DNA of 51,527 nt from NORP240 sp942492445 (GCA_942492445.1 CALOEW010000074.1:1-51527), one strand, 5' to 3'; positions 25,446 through 34,389 are shown, counted from the first letter of the stretch. Numbers and translations are program-made. Notes: a model not told the origin generated them from the sequence alone.

Positions 25446-26873
25446 TCAGTCTGGCGCCATCTGATAGTCCAGCAGCATCGGACCGAGCGACTCCAATTCC
25501 CCGGCAATCAGCCTGGGACGGAAAGTGATGAGCGCGGCCTGAAGTCGAGCCTGCTCAATGAATTGCTGATCATCATTTGTACTATTCACCATCTCCAGGC
25601 CGGTGATTCTCCATTCAGGCTCACCTGTATCCCCCTTCGTTACCATCAGATTGAACCTGACTCTTACGACCCCCTGATCCTGACCTTGCGTATTGAAGGG
25701 TGGCTGCAGAAACTCCGCGGGAACCTGCACTCCCGGGAAATTACTCGACCAGGCGGTAAAAGTAATGACCTGTGGCACAATTTCCTCCACCCTGTTGCCC
25801 GGCCAGGTAGTCTGCACCTGTTGCAGCGGCAGTGGCTGCAACCGATTGAAATAGCTGTCGAGCTGGGCTTTGGAAATACCCGCTTCTGTCAGATTGATAT
25901 AAGCCAGGCGATAACTTTCAACGGCAGTATCGAAAACTCCGAACAGGTAATCCCAGTCTGCCAGTTGCAGTTGTAGCAATGCATCAGTCAATGCGGAAGC
26001 CTCAGGACTGCTGGCATAAATATTGCGTATTCGCTCCAGGTTCTCCCGGCCGATCCGGTAGCTGCGCCAAACCGTCTCACTTCGGGATGACAACCCGACG
26101 CCGGCGATCACAGGAACATCGGTCGTTATTTCCAGGCCGGTGATGCCCCCCCGCTCGATATACGCAGTCTGATAAAAATGAGTCAGTACGATCTGGTACA
26201 AAAAAGGAACCAGACGCAGGTCGTTCCTGCCGAACTGCCCTTCAATCAGGCTTACTGCCTGCCATTCCAGGAATTTCCCCTGGATAAGATACCAGGCGCT
26301 CTGCAGATCATTGCGAGAAGCCGCGGCACGATGCCACCGCGCCTGGCGGCTCAAGCCGGCTGCAAGCTGCTCTGGATCGGCACTGTAAAGGCGCCGGATC
26401 AGCCAGCTGAAGTAGTCCAGTTTTTCATCGAATTCCAGCCATTTTTCCTGTAGCAGCAGTGTTTCCAGCGTCTCCTCGAGAATGGTCTGCTGGGACGGGT
26501 TATGTAACCCGGAACTCGCACGATTAATCTGCAGTGCCTGTTCCAACAGCTGTTCAGCATCCTGGAAACGCCCCTCCAGCCGGGCCAGCCGCGCTTCTTC
26601 GATGAGCAATTCCTGGCGCACCGGCTGGAAATAGTCGTTCCAGTTCTCCTGCCCGGCGAAATTAGGTTCAAATGAAGCAGCAACAGCGGGTTCAGGGGTT
26701 GACAGAGTTGCTGGCTGAGCGCTTGCTGTCAATGGGCAGAGGACTGCCCACACAACCAGCAACAATACTATCAGTTCTACTGTCCACCTTATTGCCTCAG
26801 TAATCGCAGGCCTGGCAGATTCAATCAAATATCTCGTAGCTTGGCCATCAGCTTGGGAATATGCGGTAATCAT
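25446..26873 (-). CDS. TPR-like secreted or membrane-anchored protein, unknown
   Basis: 475 aa. A TM or signal segment near residues 30-52 (TVELIVLLLVVWAVLCPLTASAQ) follows a polar N-terminus, so the true start may be later. The body has helical repeats resembling TPRs (LIEEARLARLEGRFQDAEQLLEQALQ, LQLADWDYLFGVFDTAVESYRLAY) and a C-terminal domain with VVRVRFNLMVTKGDTGEPEW. That resembles a TonB-C-like beta fold, but I cannot confirm it. Divergent from pldA, with a 220-bp gap. Confidence 0.7.
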   Translation of the reverse strand: MITAYSQADGQATRYLIESARPAITEAIRWTVELIVLLLVVWAVLCPLTASAQPATLSTPEPAVAASFEPNFAGQENWNDYFQPVRQELLIEEARLARLEGRFQDAEQLLEQALQINRASSGLHNPSQQTILEETLETLLLQEKWLEFDEKLDYFSWLIRRLYSADPEQLAAGLSRQARWHRAAASRNDLQSAWYLIQGKFLEWQAVSLIEGQFGRNDLRLVPFLYQIVLTHFYQTAYIERGGITGLEITTDVPVIAGVGLSSRSETVWRSYRIGRENLERIRNIYASSPEASALTDALLQLQLADWDYLFGVFDTAVESYRLAYINLTEAGISKAQLDSYFNRLQPLPLQQVQTTWPGNRVEEIVPQVITFTAWSSNFPGVQVPAEFLQPPFNTQGQDQGVVRVRFNLMVTKGDTGEPEWRITGLEMVNSTNDDQQFIEQARLQAALITFRPRLIAGELESLGPMLLDYQMAPD

Positions 26874-27094
26874 GATTTCACAATGCCCTCACTCGGTTGG
26901 CAGGTTGTCGAGGATCCTGTATTCGGCTTTCATCCCTGGGTCGTGGCGATCCGGCAGCCTGTAAGCAATAGTAATTCCCTGCCGTTCAAGTTGAGATCCC
27001 GATTTCATGTCAGCAGGGCTTTAAATCGGTCATGAGAATCGAGGAAAATAAGGTTCCGCGACAACAGATAAAGAAACCTGACTGAGAATCTTAC

Positions 27095-28156
27095 ATGCTA
27101 CCAGCTGACATTAAAAATCCCGCCCTTACTATCATATACCGGATTTCCTGGTTCTCTCGCAGTTGTCTGCGGTCGAATGCCTGGGCCACGGGACTATGGG
27201 TGATTGTACCGTTTTCTCTGGCAACGGCCAGCGAGAATGCGTCCCTGGAAAGGTGCTGGCTCGAAAAACTCCGTCTCGCGGGCAGCGATTCCCGAACTGT
27301 CGTGGAAATCAAGCAGCAATGTCGATCAGAACTGGAGTCAGCCCTGCGGATCGAACGTCCTCCGGTTCCGGCCGTTCCCTCCATTGGAGTGGTCCCCGCT
27401 GGAGACCGTGCCCGTTTCAATCAGTTCTTTGAACCCTATAAGGATACTTTTCTACTGCTTGGCGCCATGCGCAATGACGACGGCAGCAACCCATTCAGCG
27501 GCAACACTGCTGACATCAAATTCCAACTGGGCCTGAAGTTCCGCCTGTTCCCAAACCTGCCCGGCCTGGAAAATCTGGCGCCTCTGTATTTTGGTTATTC
27601 TCAGCAATCCTGGTGGGATGTGGCAGAATCGTCGGCGCCCTTCCGGGAACACAATTACAATCCAGAGATCTTCTGGGATTACTCCAAGACATCCAACCTC
27701 AACGGACTCAATATAGTGGGCAGGCTGATAGACCGGGTCGGATTCGAGCATCAGTCCAATGGCGCGGCCGGCGGTGGTTCAAGGGGTTGGGACCGGCTCT
27801 ATATGCAACGACAATTCCAGCTTGGGGACAGACTGAAACTGGGGATCAAGGCATGGAATGTGATCAACCGCGGCGACCAGAACAATGATATCACGGACTA
27901 CCTGGGCAACATTCGTGTCAATGCGGCGTTTCAGGCGAATGATCGCCTGACGATACGTAGCAGCGCTGTTCAGGGTTGGGAAACCCGTAAACTCAGCTAT
28001 CAACTTGACCTGATCTACCAGATTCCCGAATGGGTCAACAGTCAGTTCATGCTAAGCTACTACGAAGGCTACGGGGAGGCGTTGATCAGTTACAATCGAA
28101 AAACCTCCAGCCTGCGTGCCGGACTCCACTTCCCCATCTCGTTTGGCGGTCTTTAA
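27095..28156 (+). CDS. pldA: Outer-membrane phospholipase A1 (OMPLA)
   Basis: 353 aa. A 12-stranded barrel enzyme that hydrolyses phospholipids reaching the outer leaflet. The signal segment is near residues 30-46 (WATGLWVIVPFSLATASE). The catalytic region RVGFEHQSNG gives His219 and Ser221, matching H142 and S144 of E. coli OMPLA. The Asn156 position, 14 residues after the His, is Asp233 here (SRGWDRLYMQRQF). Other family segments: YFGYSQQSWWDV, FREHNYNPEIFW, YYEGYGEALISYNRK. It precedes malonyl-CoA decarboxylase on the same strand. Confidence 0.92.
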   Translation: MLPADIKNPALTIIYRISWFSRSCLRSNAWATGLWVIVPFSLATASENASLERCWLEKLRLAGSDSRTVVEIKQQCRSELESALRIERPPVPAVPSIGVVPAGDRARFNQFFEPYKDTFLLLGAMRNDDGSNPFSGNTADIKFQLGLKFRLFPNLPGLENLAPLYFGYSQQSWWDVAESSAPFREHNYNPEIFWDYSKTSNLNGLNIVGRLIDRVGFEHQSNGAAGGGSRGWDRLYMQRQFQLGDRLKLGIKAWNVINRGDQNNDITDYLGNIRVNAAFQANDRLTIRSSAVQGWETRKLSYQLDLIYQIPEWVNSQFMLSYYEGYGEALISYNRKTSSLRAGLHFPISFGGL

Positions 28157-28273
28157 TCCGACACGAGATCCAGGGAACCCGGCCAGAGATCCGTGACCGG
28201 TCGTACTACTGCGACTGCCTGTCAGGCTGCCAGGACATCGATTAATTGACGCAGCAAAGTCAAGGTGACTTAC

Positions 28274-29602
28274 ATGAATTTCAACCTGGTTCAAAATTTC
28301 CTTGCCACCCTGGTCAAGGGGCAACGACTCCTGGGATCTGACGAATATTCGACGCTGGAAGAACTACTGGAAAAGCTGACGAGCACTTCCGGTGAAATCT
28401 CTGCCATGGTGACAGCGCGGGAGATCCTCGACCGATACAAAAGGCTGGACGAGGAGGAACAGCTGAAATTTTTTCAGCTGCTGGAAAGTGAGTTCAACGC
28501 CGAGCCCGATGAAATCAGACTTGCTTTCCGGGAATATGAGGAAAGCCCCGGCAGTTTGACCCTGCAGGAGCTGAACAATGCCTGTGAACCCCGACGGCGG
28601 GAACTCTTTCGACGTCTCAATCAGACAGCCGGAGCCACACATGATCTGGTGGCAATGCGAACCAACCTGCTGAAGCTGGCCAGAAAGCATCCCCAGATTT
28701 CACCGGTCGACAGTGATTTCGTGCATCTTTTTTCATCCTGGTTCGCCCGCGGATTCCTGATGCTGCAACGAATTGACTGGCAGACTCCCGCCGATATCCT
28801 GGAACGAATCATTCGCTATGAAGCCGTTCACGAAATCCAGGACTGGGATGACCTGCGGAGAAGGATTCAACCGCATAACCGGCGATGTTTCGCCTTTTTC
28901 CATCCCGCCCTTATAGATGAACCGCTGATTTTTGTGGAGGTCGCCCTGAGCAACCGGATACCAGGCTCAATTGGCGAAATTCTCAGTTCCGAGTCAGAAT
29001 CGGAGCCGGCCGCCGACTACGATACCGCGACTTTCTACAGTATCAGTAACTGCCAGCCAGGCCTGAAGAACATCTCCTTCGGCAATTTCCTCATCAAACA
29101 GGTCGTTCAGGAGCTTCAAAGCGAGGTCCCGTCAATCAAGAACTTTGTCACCTTGTCTCCGGTTCCCGGATTCTGTCGCTGGCTGGGGAGTGCCAGTTCC
29201 AGTTTGCCCGAACACCTGGTGGAACTGGCTGAACAGGTCATCAGCCTGCCCAACACCCTGGGGAATGCCGAACCGCCAGCCGATGCGCTGAAGCACCTGT
29301 GTGCTGAATACCTGCTTACGGCAAAACGCGGAATCCTCCCACTGGACCCGGTTGCCCGCTTTCATCTTGGTAACGGAGCCCGGATTCACAAGATCCTTGC
29401 TGCCGCCGACACCAGCGGAAAAGGATTGTCCCAGAGCCGTGGCGTCATGGTGAATTACCTCTACGACCTGCGCCACATAGAACGTAATCACGAACAATTC
29501 ATGACTGATGGAATAATCGACAGCAGCTCGGAAGTCCAGAAACTGGTGCAGAAAATCAAACCGGCAGTCAAACGCAAATCCGACACCGTCCTGGCGCGAT
29601 AG
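28274..29602 (+). CDS. mcd: Malonyl-CoA decarboxylase
   Basis: 442 aa from the ATG at 28274, which has AAGGTGA 6 bp upstream; a GTG at 28265 would add three residues. It converts malonyl-CoA to acetyl-CoA. The helical N-terminal domain is followed by the catalytic GNAT-like domain: FYSISNCQPGLKNISFGNFL, KNFVTLSPVPGFCRWL (catalytic Ser), LDPVARFHLGNGARIH (catalytic His) and KGLSQSRGVMVNYLYDL. Complete and well conserved. It may detoxify malonyl-CoA or recycle acetyl-CoA. Followed by the TauE-type permease. Confidence 0.93.
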   Translation: MNFNLVQNFLATLVKGQRLLGSDEYSTLEELLEKLTSTSGEISAMVTAREILDRYKRLDEEEQLKFFQLLESEFNAEPDEIRLAFREYEESPGSLTLQELNNACEPRRRELFRRLNQTAGATHDLVAMRTNLLKLARKHPQISPVDSDFVHLFSSWFARGFLMLQRIDWQTPADILERIIRYEAVHEIQDWDDLRRRIQPHNRRCFAFFHPALIDEPLIFVEVALSNRIPGSIGEILSSESESEPAADYDTATFYSISNCQPGLKNISFGNFLIKQVVQELQSEVPSIKNFVTLSPVPGFCRWLGSASSSLPEHLVELAEQVISLPNTLGNAEPPADALKHLCAEYLLTAKRGILPLDPVARFHLGNGARIHKILAAADTSGKGLSQSRGVMVNYLYDLRHIERNHEQFMTDGIIDSSSEVQKLVQKIKPAVKRKSDTVLAR

Positions 29603-29682
29603 CAGCCCCCAGAATCTGAAACGCCGGTGGGGTAAAATGTGCCGGGCACTGACCACTTTTGCACTGCAGGGCCAGGGAATAC

Positions 29683-30457
29683 ATGGAAATTTTACTGGTT
29701 TCACTCGCCGCTCTGACTGCCGCATGCCTCACATTCTTTTCCGGCTTTGGCCTCGGCACCCTGTTAATGCCCGTGATTGCCATTTTTTTTCCCGCTTCAG
29801 ATGGCTATTGCCATCACTGCCGTTGTGCACCTCGCCAACAACCTGTTTAAACTTGTGCTGGTTGGCAGAAACGTTGATCGCCAGGTACTGCTGAGGTTTG
29901 GCCTACCTGCCATCCTATTCGCTTTTCCTGGTGCGTTGTTGCTCAACTTGCTCTCTGCGACCCCGGCATTGGTCAGCTATACTCTGGCAGGACACGAATT
30001 TTGTATCGAACCGATAAAGCTTGCGATCGGATCACTCATTCTGCTTTTCCTGGTGCTCGAAATTTCCCCGCTGCTCGCTCCTGTTCATATCAGTCCCCGT
30101 TACCTGCCCCTGGGCGGTGTGTTAAGCGGATTTTTTGGTGGGCTTTCAGGCCATCAGGGCGCCTTCCGCAGTCTGTTCCTGATCAGAGCCGGCCTGGACA
30201 AGGCGGGCTTTATAGCCACTGGCGCGACTATCGCAGTCATGGTAGACCTGGCACGTCTTCTCGTTTACAGTTCCAGCACCACCGTCCAGGGTCTCGGTGA
30301 GAGATTGCCGTTGATTCTTTCCGCCAGCGGTGCCGCCTTCGCGGGCAGTTTTCTCGGCAACCGCGTGCTTACCAGACTCACTTACAGGACAGTGCAATTG
30401 ATGGTTTCCGCGCTTCTCGTGGCGGTAGCCTTGGGGTTGATTAGCGGGCTGATTTAG
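29683..30457 (+). CDS. TauE/SafE-family permease, frameshifted
   Basis: The first frame (from the ATG at 29683, RBS CAGGGA) gives MEILLVSLAALTAACLTFFS and GFGLGTLLMPVIAIFFP, the TM1 signature of TauE/SafE permeases. The frame then breaks. The next frame continues LQMAIAITAVVHLANNLFKL to the stop at 30457. Deleting one T from the T8 run at 29783-29790 joins them into 257 aa with the usual 7-8 TM helices, including GGVLSGFFGGLSGHQGAF, the second family repeat. These transporters export sulfite or organosulfur anions; the substrate is unknown. The T8 run could be a phase-variable site, but the several nearby indels favour a sequence error. Confidence 0.85.
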
Positions 30458-30483
30458 AGACCATTAGATTGCGTCTCAAGACT

Positions 30484-30522
30484 CCCTGGCAAGCAGACTA
30501 GTCTGCTTGCGGGAAATTTTTT
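30484..30522 (+). terminator. Rho-independent terminator after the TauE-type gene
   Basis: A perfect 22-bp palindrome at 30489-30510 (arms GCAAGCAGACT and AGTCTGCTTGC), extended by flanking CCC/GGG, is followed by an A3/T6 run at 30514-30522. It sits 32 bp after the stop. Confidence 0.8.
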
Positions 30523-30804
30523 ACGTAATCCCATTGCTGTCTCACATTTTTATAAAGTACCGATTTTGCTGTAAAAAGGATAGGATTTTTCTGGACGCAA
30601 GAGACCTGTTGATGACAATTTTCCGGGCTTTTCGGGAAGGATTTTCCTCCTTCAGCCATCTCTGGCGGGCTTCACGGGACCGATGCCAGCAGTGTGCCCA
30701 GGCTCCTGGAGTGATAGGTCAGCAAGTACTGGATTTGAAAATCAGATAGCGTGCAGTTTTGTTTCCAGGGTTTTGAGGGGAGTCAGTTATTCGTGGCTTC
30801 GAGC

Positions 30805-30952
30805 GGCGTGGCCGGCAGGGGGTTCCTGTGGCTGCGGACCGCGCCCCTCCGGGGTGCCCTCACTCAGAAAAATGCCCTGGAAAACGGTCATTTTTCCTCC
30901 CTCGGCGCTGGTCCTTTTATTGCAGCCCCAGAAACCCCCTGCCGGCCACGCC
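30805..30952. repeat. Palindromic element A (MITE/REP-like)
   Basis: Arms of ~31 bp (30805-30837 and 30920-30952) are near-perfect inverted repeats built around GGCGTGGCCGGCAGGGGGTT and its complement, with a ~85-bp loop containing CCCCTCCGGGGT and GCCCTGG. The loop aligns with the reverse complement of element B's loop although the arms differ. A 10-bp direct repeat GTGGCTTCGA flanks it at 30793-30802 and 30980-30989. Confidence 0.7.
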
Positions 30953-31091
30953 TTGGCTAAGTGCAGAATTCCTCGTGCAGTGGCTTCGAATGCTCCGATT
31001 AACTCCCAACAGAGGAACTAACGATGAATATCGGCTTATCCAACGAATTACGCTTCTGGTTTCCACAAGCCTTGAATTCGAGCACTGAGCA

Positions 31092-31231
31092 CCGCTCCAG
31101 GGGAGTCTGGGGACGGAGCGATAAAAACGCAGCACCGACCGACCTAGCAAGACTGTTTCCCAGGGCTTGCTTTCGAGAGAGGGAACCCCGGAGGGGTGAA
31201 TGTTGCGGTGGATCAGACTCCCCTGGAGCGG
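31092..31231. repeat. Palindromic element B, related to A in inverted orientation
   Basis: Inverted arms CCGCTCCAGGGGAGTCTG (31092-31109) and CAGACTCCCCTGGAGCGG (31214-31231) are perfect over 18 bp. The loop, read on the minus strand, carries CCCCTCCGGGGTTCCCTC then GCCCTGGGAAACAGTC and matches element A's loop block by block. Conserved loop plus different but self-complementary arms suggests selection on structure. Confidence 0.7.
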
Positions 31232-31310
31232 TGCGATCCCGGAAAATTTATCGCACACCAACTTTATTGGTCGCAAGAAATTCACGTTCATGTCTTACAG
31301 GGATTATGAA

Positions 31311-31353
31311 GACCGGAAGCACCCGGATCTGCGCTACTGAAAGCCTTCCGGTC
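31311..31353 (-). terminator. Hairpin downstream of the NosR-like gene
   Basis: GACCGGAAG (31311-31319) pairs with CTTCCGGTC (31345-31353), 35 bp past the stop of the minus-strand gene. The tail TCTTCAT is only weakly T-rich. Confidence 0.4.
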
Positions 31354-31387
31354 ATAATATTGTGGGACAGTAATGACGTAATCCACA

Positions 31388-33415
31388 TCAGGTTACGGTA
31401 ACAGGTTGCCAGCCCTTGACTCTCGCCCTGAGATCTTCCAGTTCATGCCTGCAGACCCCGGCCCTGTCAATTAGCTTGATTTCACAGAGGTCGCAACGAA
31501 CACATTCCTTGAAATCGATGGCCGGTCCACGTATCGCCCCGGTGGGGCAGGCGTGTTCGCAAACACTGCAGATATCACACTGCCGGACGCGCTTGATTCT
31601 GAAGGGTGAAATGAAAGAAATCACGCCCAGCGCAGCACCCAGCGGACAGGCATAACGGCAATAAAACCGCTTGACCACCGAAGCACTGAGGAGAAATGCA
31701 ATCAGAATCACCCACAGCAACAGCGACTGACTGAAAAAGAAAATCGTACCGAACGGTTCAAAGTACTGGAATATTGTGACTCCAGGCGCAAAGAAAGTCA
31801 GGCCCAGTATCAGGGCCAGGATTCCATACTTGATGTAGATGGCCTTGTCATGAATTTTCTGCGGAACCTGCCGTTGAAAACGCTTCGGAACAATTCGCGT
31901 GAGGACATCCTGCAACGCGCCGAAAGGGCAAAGGGAGGAACAGAAAACCCTCCCCCAGAGCAGTACAGTTACCAGGGTAAATGTGACCAGCAGCAGCAAC
32001 GGCGCATCGTTCAGGTACATGGAAGGTCCGACCTTAAACCCATTGGTTATATGCGAGATGGACAGGAACCCCCCGTCGTAGAAACCCAGATAACCCAGAG
32101 TACAGGCAAGGGCCACCCAGCGCAGTGTGGCATGCTTGCGTAGAAATGCAGCCATTACCAGCGTTAACAGTCCCAGCAGAAGAAACACTTGTCCCAGAGG
32201 AGCCTCGTTGATCAGCCTGGCCAGACCGGACTCATTCACCGAACTGCCAAAATCAATGGCATCGGCAGGATCCTCCCAGGGCGCTCCGGTGGCCAGTGCG
32301 ATGCCTATCGGCGGCAGTTCATACTGAACCGAGGCAACGGTGGCAAAAGACCCCATTTCTTCACTGGTGTCGTATTCCAGAGTCAAAGGCTGAGTGACAT
32401 CTATGGCAGGATTCAGGACGATGGCACCAGCGAAATTGACCTTATTGGCGATTTTTCCCTCGGTACCGCTGCCTGCGTAAACAAACTGCCTGCGCGGCAG
32501 GGGGAAAAAATTCTCACCCTGACGTACAGCCAGCCGTTCAGGACGAAACGGATTGCCTGTGCTATTGGAGTTACCGCTGATTCCCACCAGCATGAGGGTA
32601 CCCGCATCGGTCCTATTGCTGGCTTCCCGTTCAGCGCCCGAGTAATCGTTCAGGCCTACCATCATCTCGCCGAATTCTTCATTGCCAAGATACAGAAAAT
32701 CAAGTATCAGCTCGCTGTCTTCCGGATACGGTACCCGCAATTCGGTTATCATCCCGATGTCCAGCAGATCCCACCAATCCATGGCATCGAGCGCGGACAG
32801 CGCGCCACCCGTATCGGCGATGCCCTCAAGACCGCTCAGGTAGGCCTGGGCGACGCGACGGGCAGCGTTGCGAATACCCCGGGCGACTGCCCAACTGCTT
32901 ATCGTTGCACGCGATACTCCGTCCACGTCACGCCCGACCCGGAATTCCTCGCCCAGACTCTTGTTGAAAAACTGGTTGGGAAAGCGCTCGGTATTCAGAA
33001 AGTCACCGCGTATGCTGCGGTAAGACTCCCGGTAATCGATAATCCTGACCCCGGTAACGATTCCCTCCAGATCCATGGCAACCAGTACGTGAATCGGTGC
33101 AGCATAGCCGATCTCCTCGGGTGGCAGATCGGGAGTCTCAAAGAGGTAACCCACCAATACCTGCTTGCCACCCTCCCCGACTCTGAATGCCTCGTAAACT
33201 GGCGGCTCACCGGATTTATCGGAGAACTCGTCGGCCTCGGGCATCAAGGTCAGCATGAGCTCTTCGGTAATCGGGACGGCGCGCTGGGCCTGTGCAGTCT
33301 GCATTGTGGCCAACAGGCTGGAGGCAAGTACCAAAACCGTAATTGCCGGAATTGCCAGAGATTTGAACGTTACTGAAAAGACTGCTGCGAGGCGTATGAG
33401 GATTCTGAAGGGCAT
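31388..33415 (-). CDS. NosR/NirI-type membrane flavo-iron-sulfur protein
   Basis: 675 aa from the ATG at 33415 (MPFRILIRLAAVFSV); further upstream the open frame runs into a repeat. The order is a signal/TM segment, a periplasmic FMN-binding domain with DVDGVSRATISSWAV (the Thr that would carry covalent FMN), about five TM helices, cytoplasmic VFCSSLCPFGALQD and FYCRYACPLGAALG motifs, and two 4Fe-4S clusters (CDICSVCEHACPTGA, CVRCDLCEI). NosR needs these parts to feed electrons to N2O reductase. No nos or nir genes are in the window, so its partner is unknown. It stands alone next to the polysaccharide locus. Confidence 0.85.
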   Translation of the reverse strand: MPFRILIRLAAVFSVTFKSLAIPAITVLVLASSLLATMQTAQAQRAVPITEELMLTLMPEADEFSDKSGEPPVYEAFRVGEGGKQVLVGYLFETPDLPPEEIGYAAPIHVLVAMDLEGIVTGVRIIDYRESYRSIRGDFLNTERFPNQFFNKSLGEEFRVGRDVDGVSRATISSWAVARGIRNAARRVAQAYLSGLEGIADTGGALSALDAMDWWDLLDIGMITELRVPYPEDSELILDFLYLGNEEFGEMMVGLNDYSGAEREASNRTDAGTLMLVGISGNSNSTGNPFRPERLAVRQGENFFPLPRRQFVYAGSGTEGKIANKVNFAGAIVLNPAIDVTQPLTLEYDTSEEMGSFATVASVQYELPPIGIALATGAPWEDPADAIDFGSSVNESGLARLINEAPLGQVFLLLGLLTLVMAAFLRKHATLRWVALACTLGYLGFYDGGFLSISHITNGFKVGPSMYLNDAPLLLLVTFTLVTVLLWGRVFCSSLCPFGALQDVLTRIVPKRFQRQVPQKIHDKAIYIKYGILALILGLTFFAPGVTIFQYFEPFGTIFFFSQSLLLWVILIAFLLSASVVKRFYCRYACPLGAALGVISFISPFRIKRVRQCDICSVCEHACPTGAIRGPAIDFKECVRCDLCEIKLIDRAGVCRHELEDLRARVKGWQPVTVT

Positions 33416-33482
33416 GGACTGAATCTTCGTAAATTCACGGTGCGGTAATATTATATGAAAACCAGTCAGAAGGGCCAGTTCA

Positions 33483-33513
33483 GGAAACTCCTGATTGATC
33501 AATCAGAGGTTCC
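33483..33513. repeat. Inverted copy pair of the GGAANCTCTGATTAA motif
   Basis: GGAAACTCCTGATT (33483-33496) and AATCAGAGGTTCC (33501-33513) form an imperfect palindrome upstream of the NosR-like gene. Confidence 0.55.
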
Positions 33514-33618
33514 TTAACGGTTTCACACGATAATTTGCCTGAACTATGAAACAGCCAACAATTTTTCAGGGTGTCAGGCAGTTTAATAGCTGGCATAATT
33601 CTGCATCGGTCAAGCTAA

Positions 33619-33676
33619 GGAAACTCTGATCAAGTCCCACACTGCCTCTGCGTTTTGGGACCAAATCAGAGTTTCC
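33619..33676. repeat. 58-bp palindromic mini-element
   Basis: Arms GGAAACTCTGAT (33619-33630) and ATCAGAGTTTCC (33665-33676) are perfect. Inside, each is followed by CAA and a second stem GTCCCA/TGGGAC (33634-33639, 33656-33661). This is the most complete copy of the dispersed motif and looks like a tiny MITE. It lies 32 bp before the deacetylase gene. Confidence 0.65.
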
Positions 33677-33707
33677 CCAGGCAAATTACTTTATAGACAT
33701 ATCCCAG

Positions 33708-34346
33708 ATGATAAATGTTGGTAGTCTGAAAGCAGCCAGCCTCCTTCCAAATCGATGGATCACGACTCACAATGCCAGGGCGGAGAACACGCTGTACCTG
33801 ACCTTTGACGATGGTCCTGATCCTAATTTCAGCCTGCCGATTTGTGATCTGCTTGAGAAGCATGGCGCTAAAGGAACTTTTTTCTGCGTAGGAAAAAATA
33901 TCGAGAAACACCCAGAGATTGCCACGGAAATAGTGGAGCGTGGTCATCTTCTTGGAAACCATTCCAACACACACTACGATTTCAGCAGACTGCCCCTGAG
34001 AAGGCAGCTGGCCGAAATCGATGAATGCCAGCACCGTATTCAACAGGTTGACAGCAGCTGCCCAAAGCTGTTCAGAGCTCCTCAGGGAAGGCTTGGAATC
34101 CGACTCCTGCACAGGCTCAAATCACTGGGCTGGCACGTTATCCATTGGTCTTATGATTCCAGGGACTATATAAAAGGTAGTATCGAACTGCAGCTCGGCG
34201 TGTTCAGGGAAAACCCCGTAACCTCGGGCGATATCGTACTGTTCCATGATGACAATAAGCTTGCCATGGAGCTTTTAAAAAATCTTCTGCCAGAATGGGA
34301 AAACCGGGGATTTCAAATGAACACCGTCAGAGAACTGATCGTTTAA
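33708..34346 (+). CDS. Polysaccharide deacetylase (NodB domain)
   Basis: 212 aa, a complete carbohydrate esterase family 4 domain. Motif 1 is LTFDDGPD (catalytic base and metal Asp), motif 2 GNHSNTH (metal His pair), motif 3 RAPQGR, and motifs 4 and 5 are seen in HWSYDSRDY and IVLFHDD. No clear signal peptide, so it may act in the cytoplasm or at the membrane on lipid-linked or nascent polymer. It opens the polysaccharide locus and is followed by a GT2 gene on the same strand. Confidence 0.9.
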   Translation: MINVGSLKAASLLPNRWITTHNARAENTLYLTFDDGPDPNFSLPICDLLEKHGAKGTFFCVGKNIEKHPEIATEIVERGHLLGNHSNTHYDFSRLPLRRQLAEIDECQHRIQQVDSSCPKLFRAPQGRLGIRLLHRLKSLGWHVIHWSYDSRDYIKGSIELQLGVFRENPVTSGDIVLFHDDNKLAMELLKNLLPEWENRGFQMNTVRELIV

Positions 34347-34356
34347 GGAATTCATT

Positions 34357-34389
34357 GGTTTGAAAGTGACGTTCAAACCTCTTTGTTGC
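34357..34389 (+). terminator. Hairpin after the deacetylase gene
   Basis: GGTTTGAA (34357-34364) and TTCAAACC (34372-34379) pair across 7 nt and are followed by TCTTTGTTG. It lies 10 bp past the stop; an operator for the next gene is an alternative. Confidence 0.45.

Larger units (their letters stand above)
30523..31387. other. 865-bp non-coding stretch with two palindromic elements
   Basis: Between the permease terminator and the NosR-like gene no frame shows family similarity. A small frame at 31024-31401 has a fair Shine-Dalgarno (GAGGA) but runs through palindromic element B and looks like chance. The stretch holds elements A (30805-30952) and B (31092-31231) and a hairpin near 31311-31353. 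Confidence 0.6.

Noticed and set aside
31024..31401. 125-codon frame with a fair Shine-Dalgarno
   Set aside because: Runs through palindromic element B and its hairpin, so the protein would be encoded by a repeat; composition is not protein-like.
32189..33376. 395-codon open frame on the plus strand
   Set aside because: Antisense to the NosR-like gene; the minus strand has clear redox motifs, this one none.
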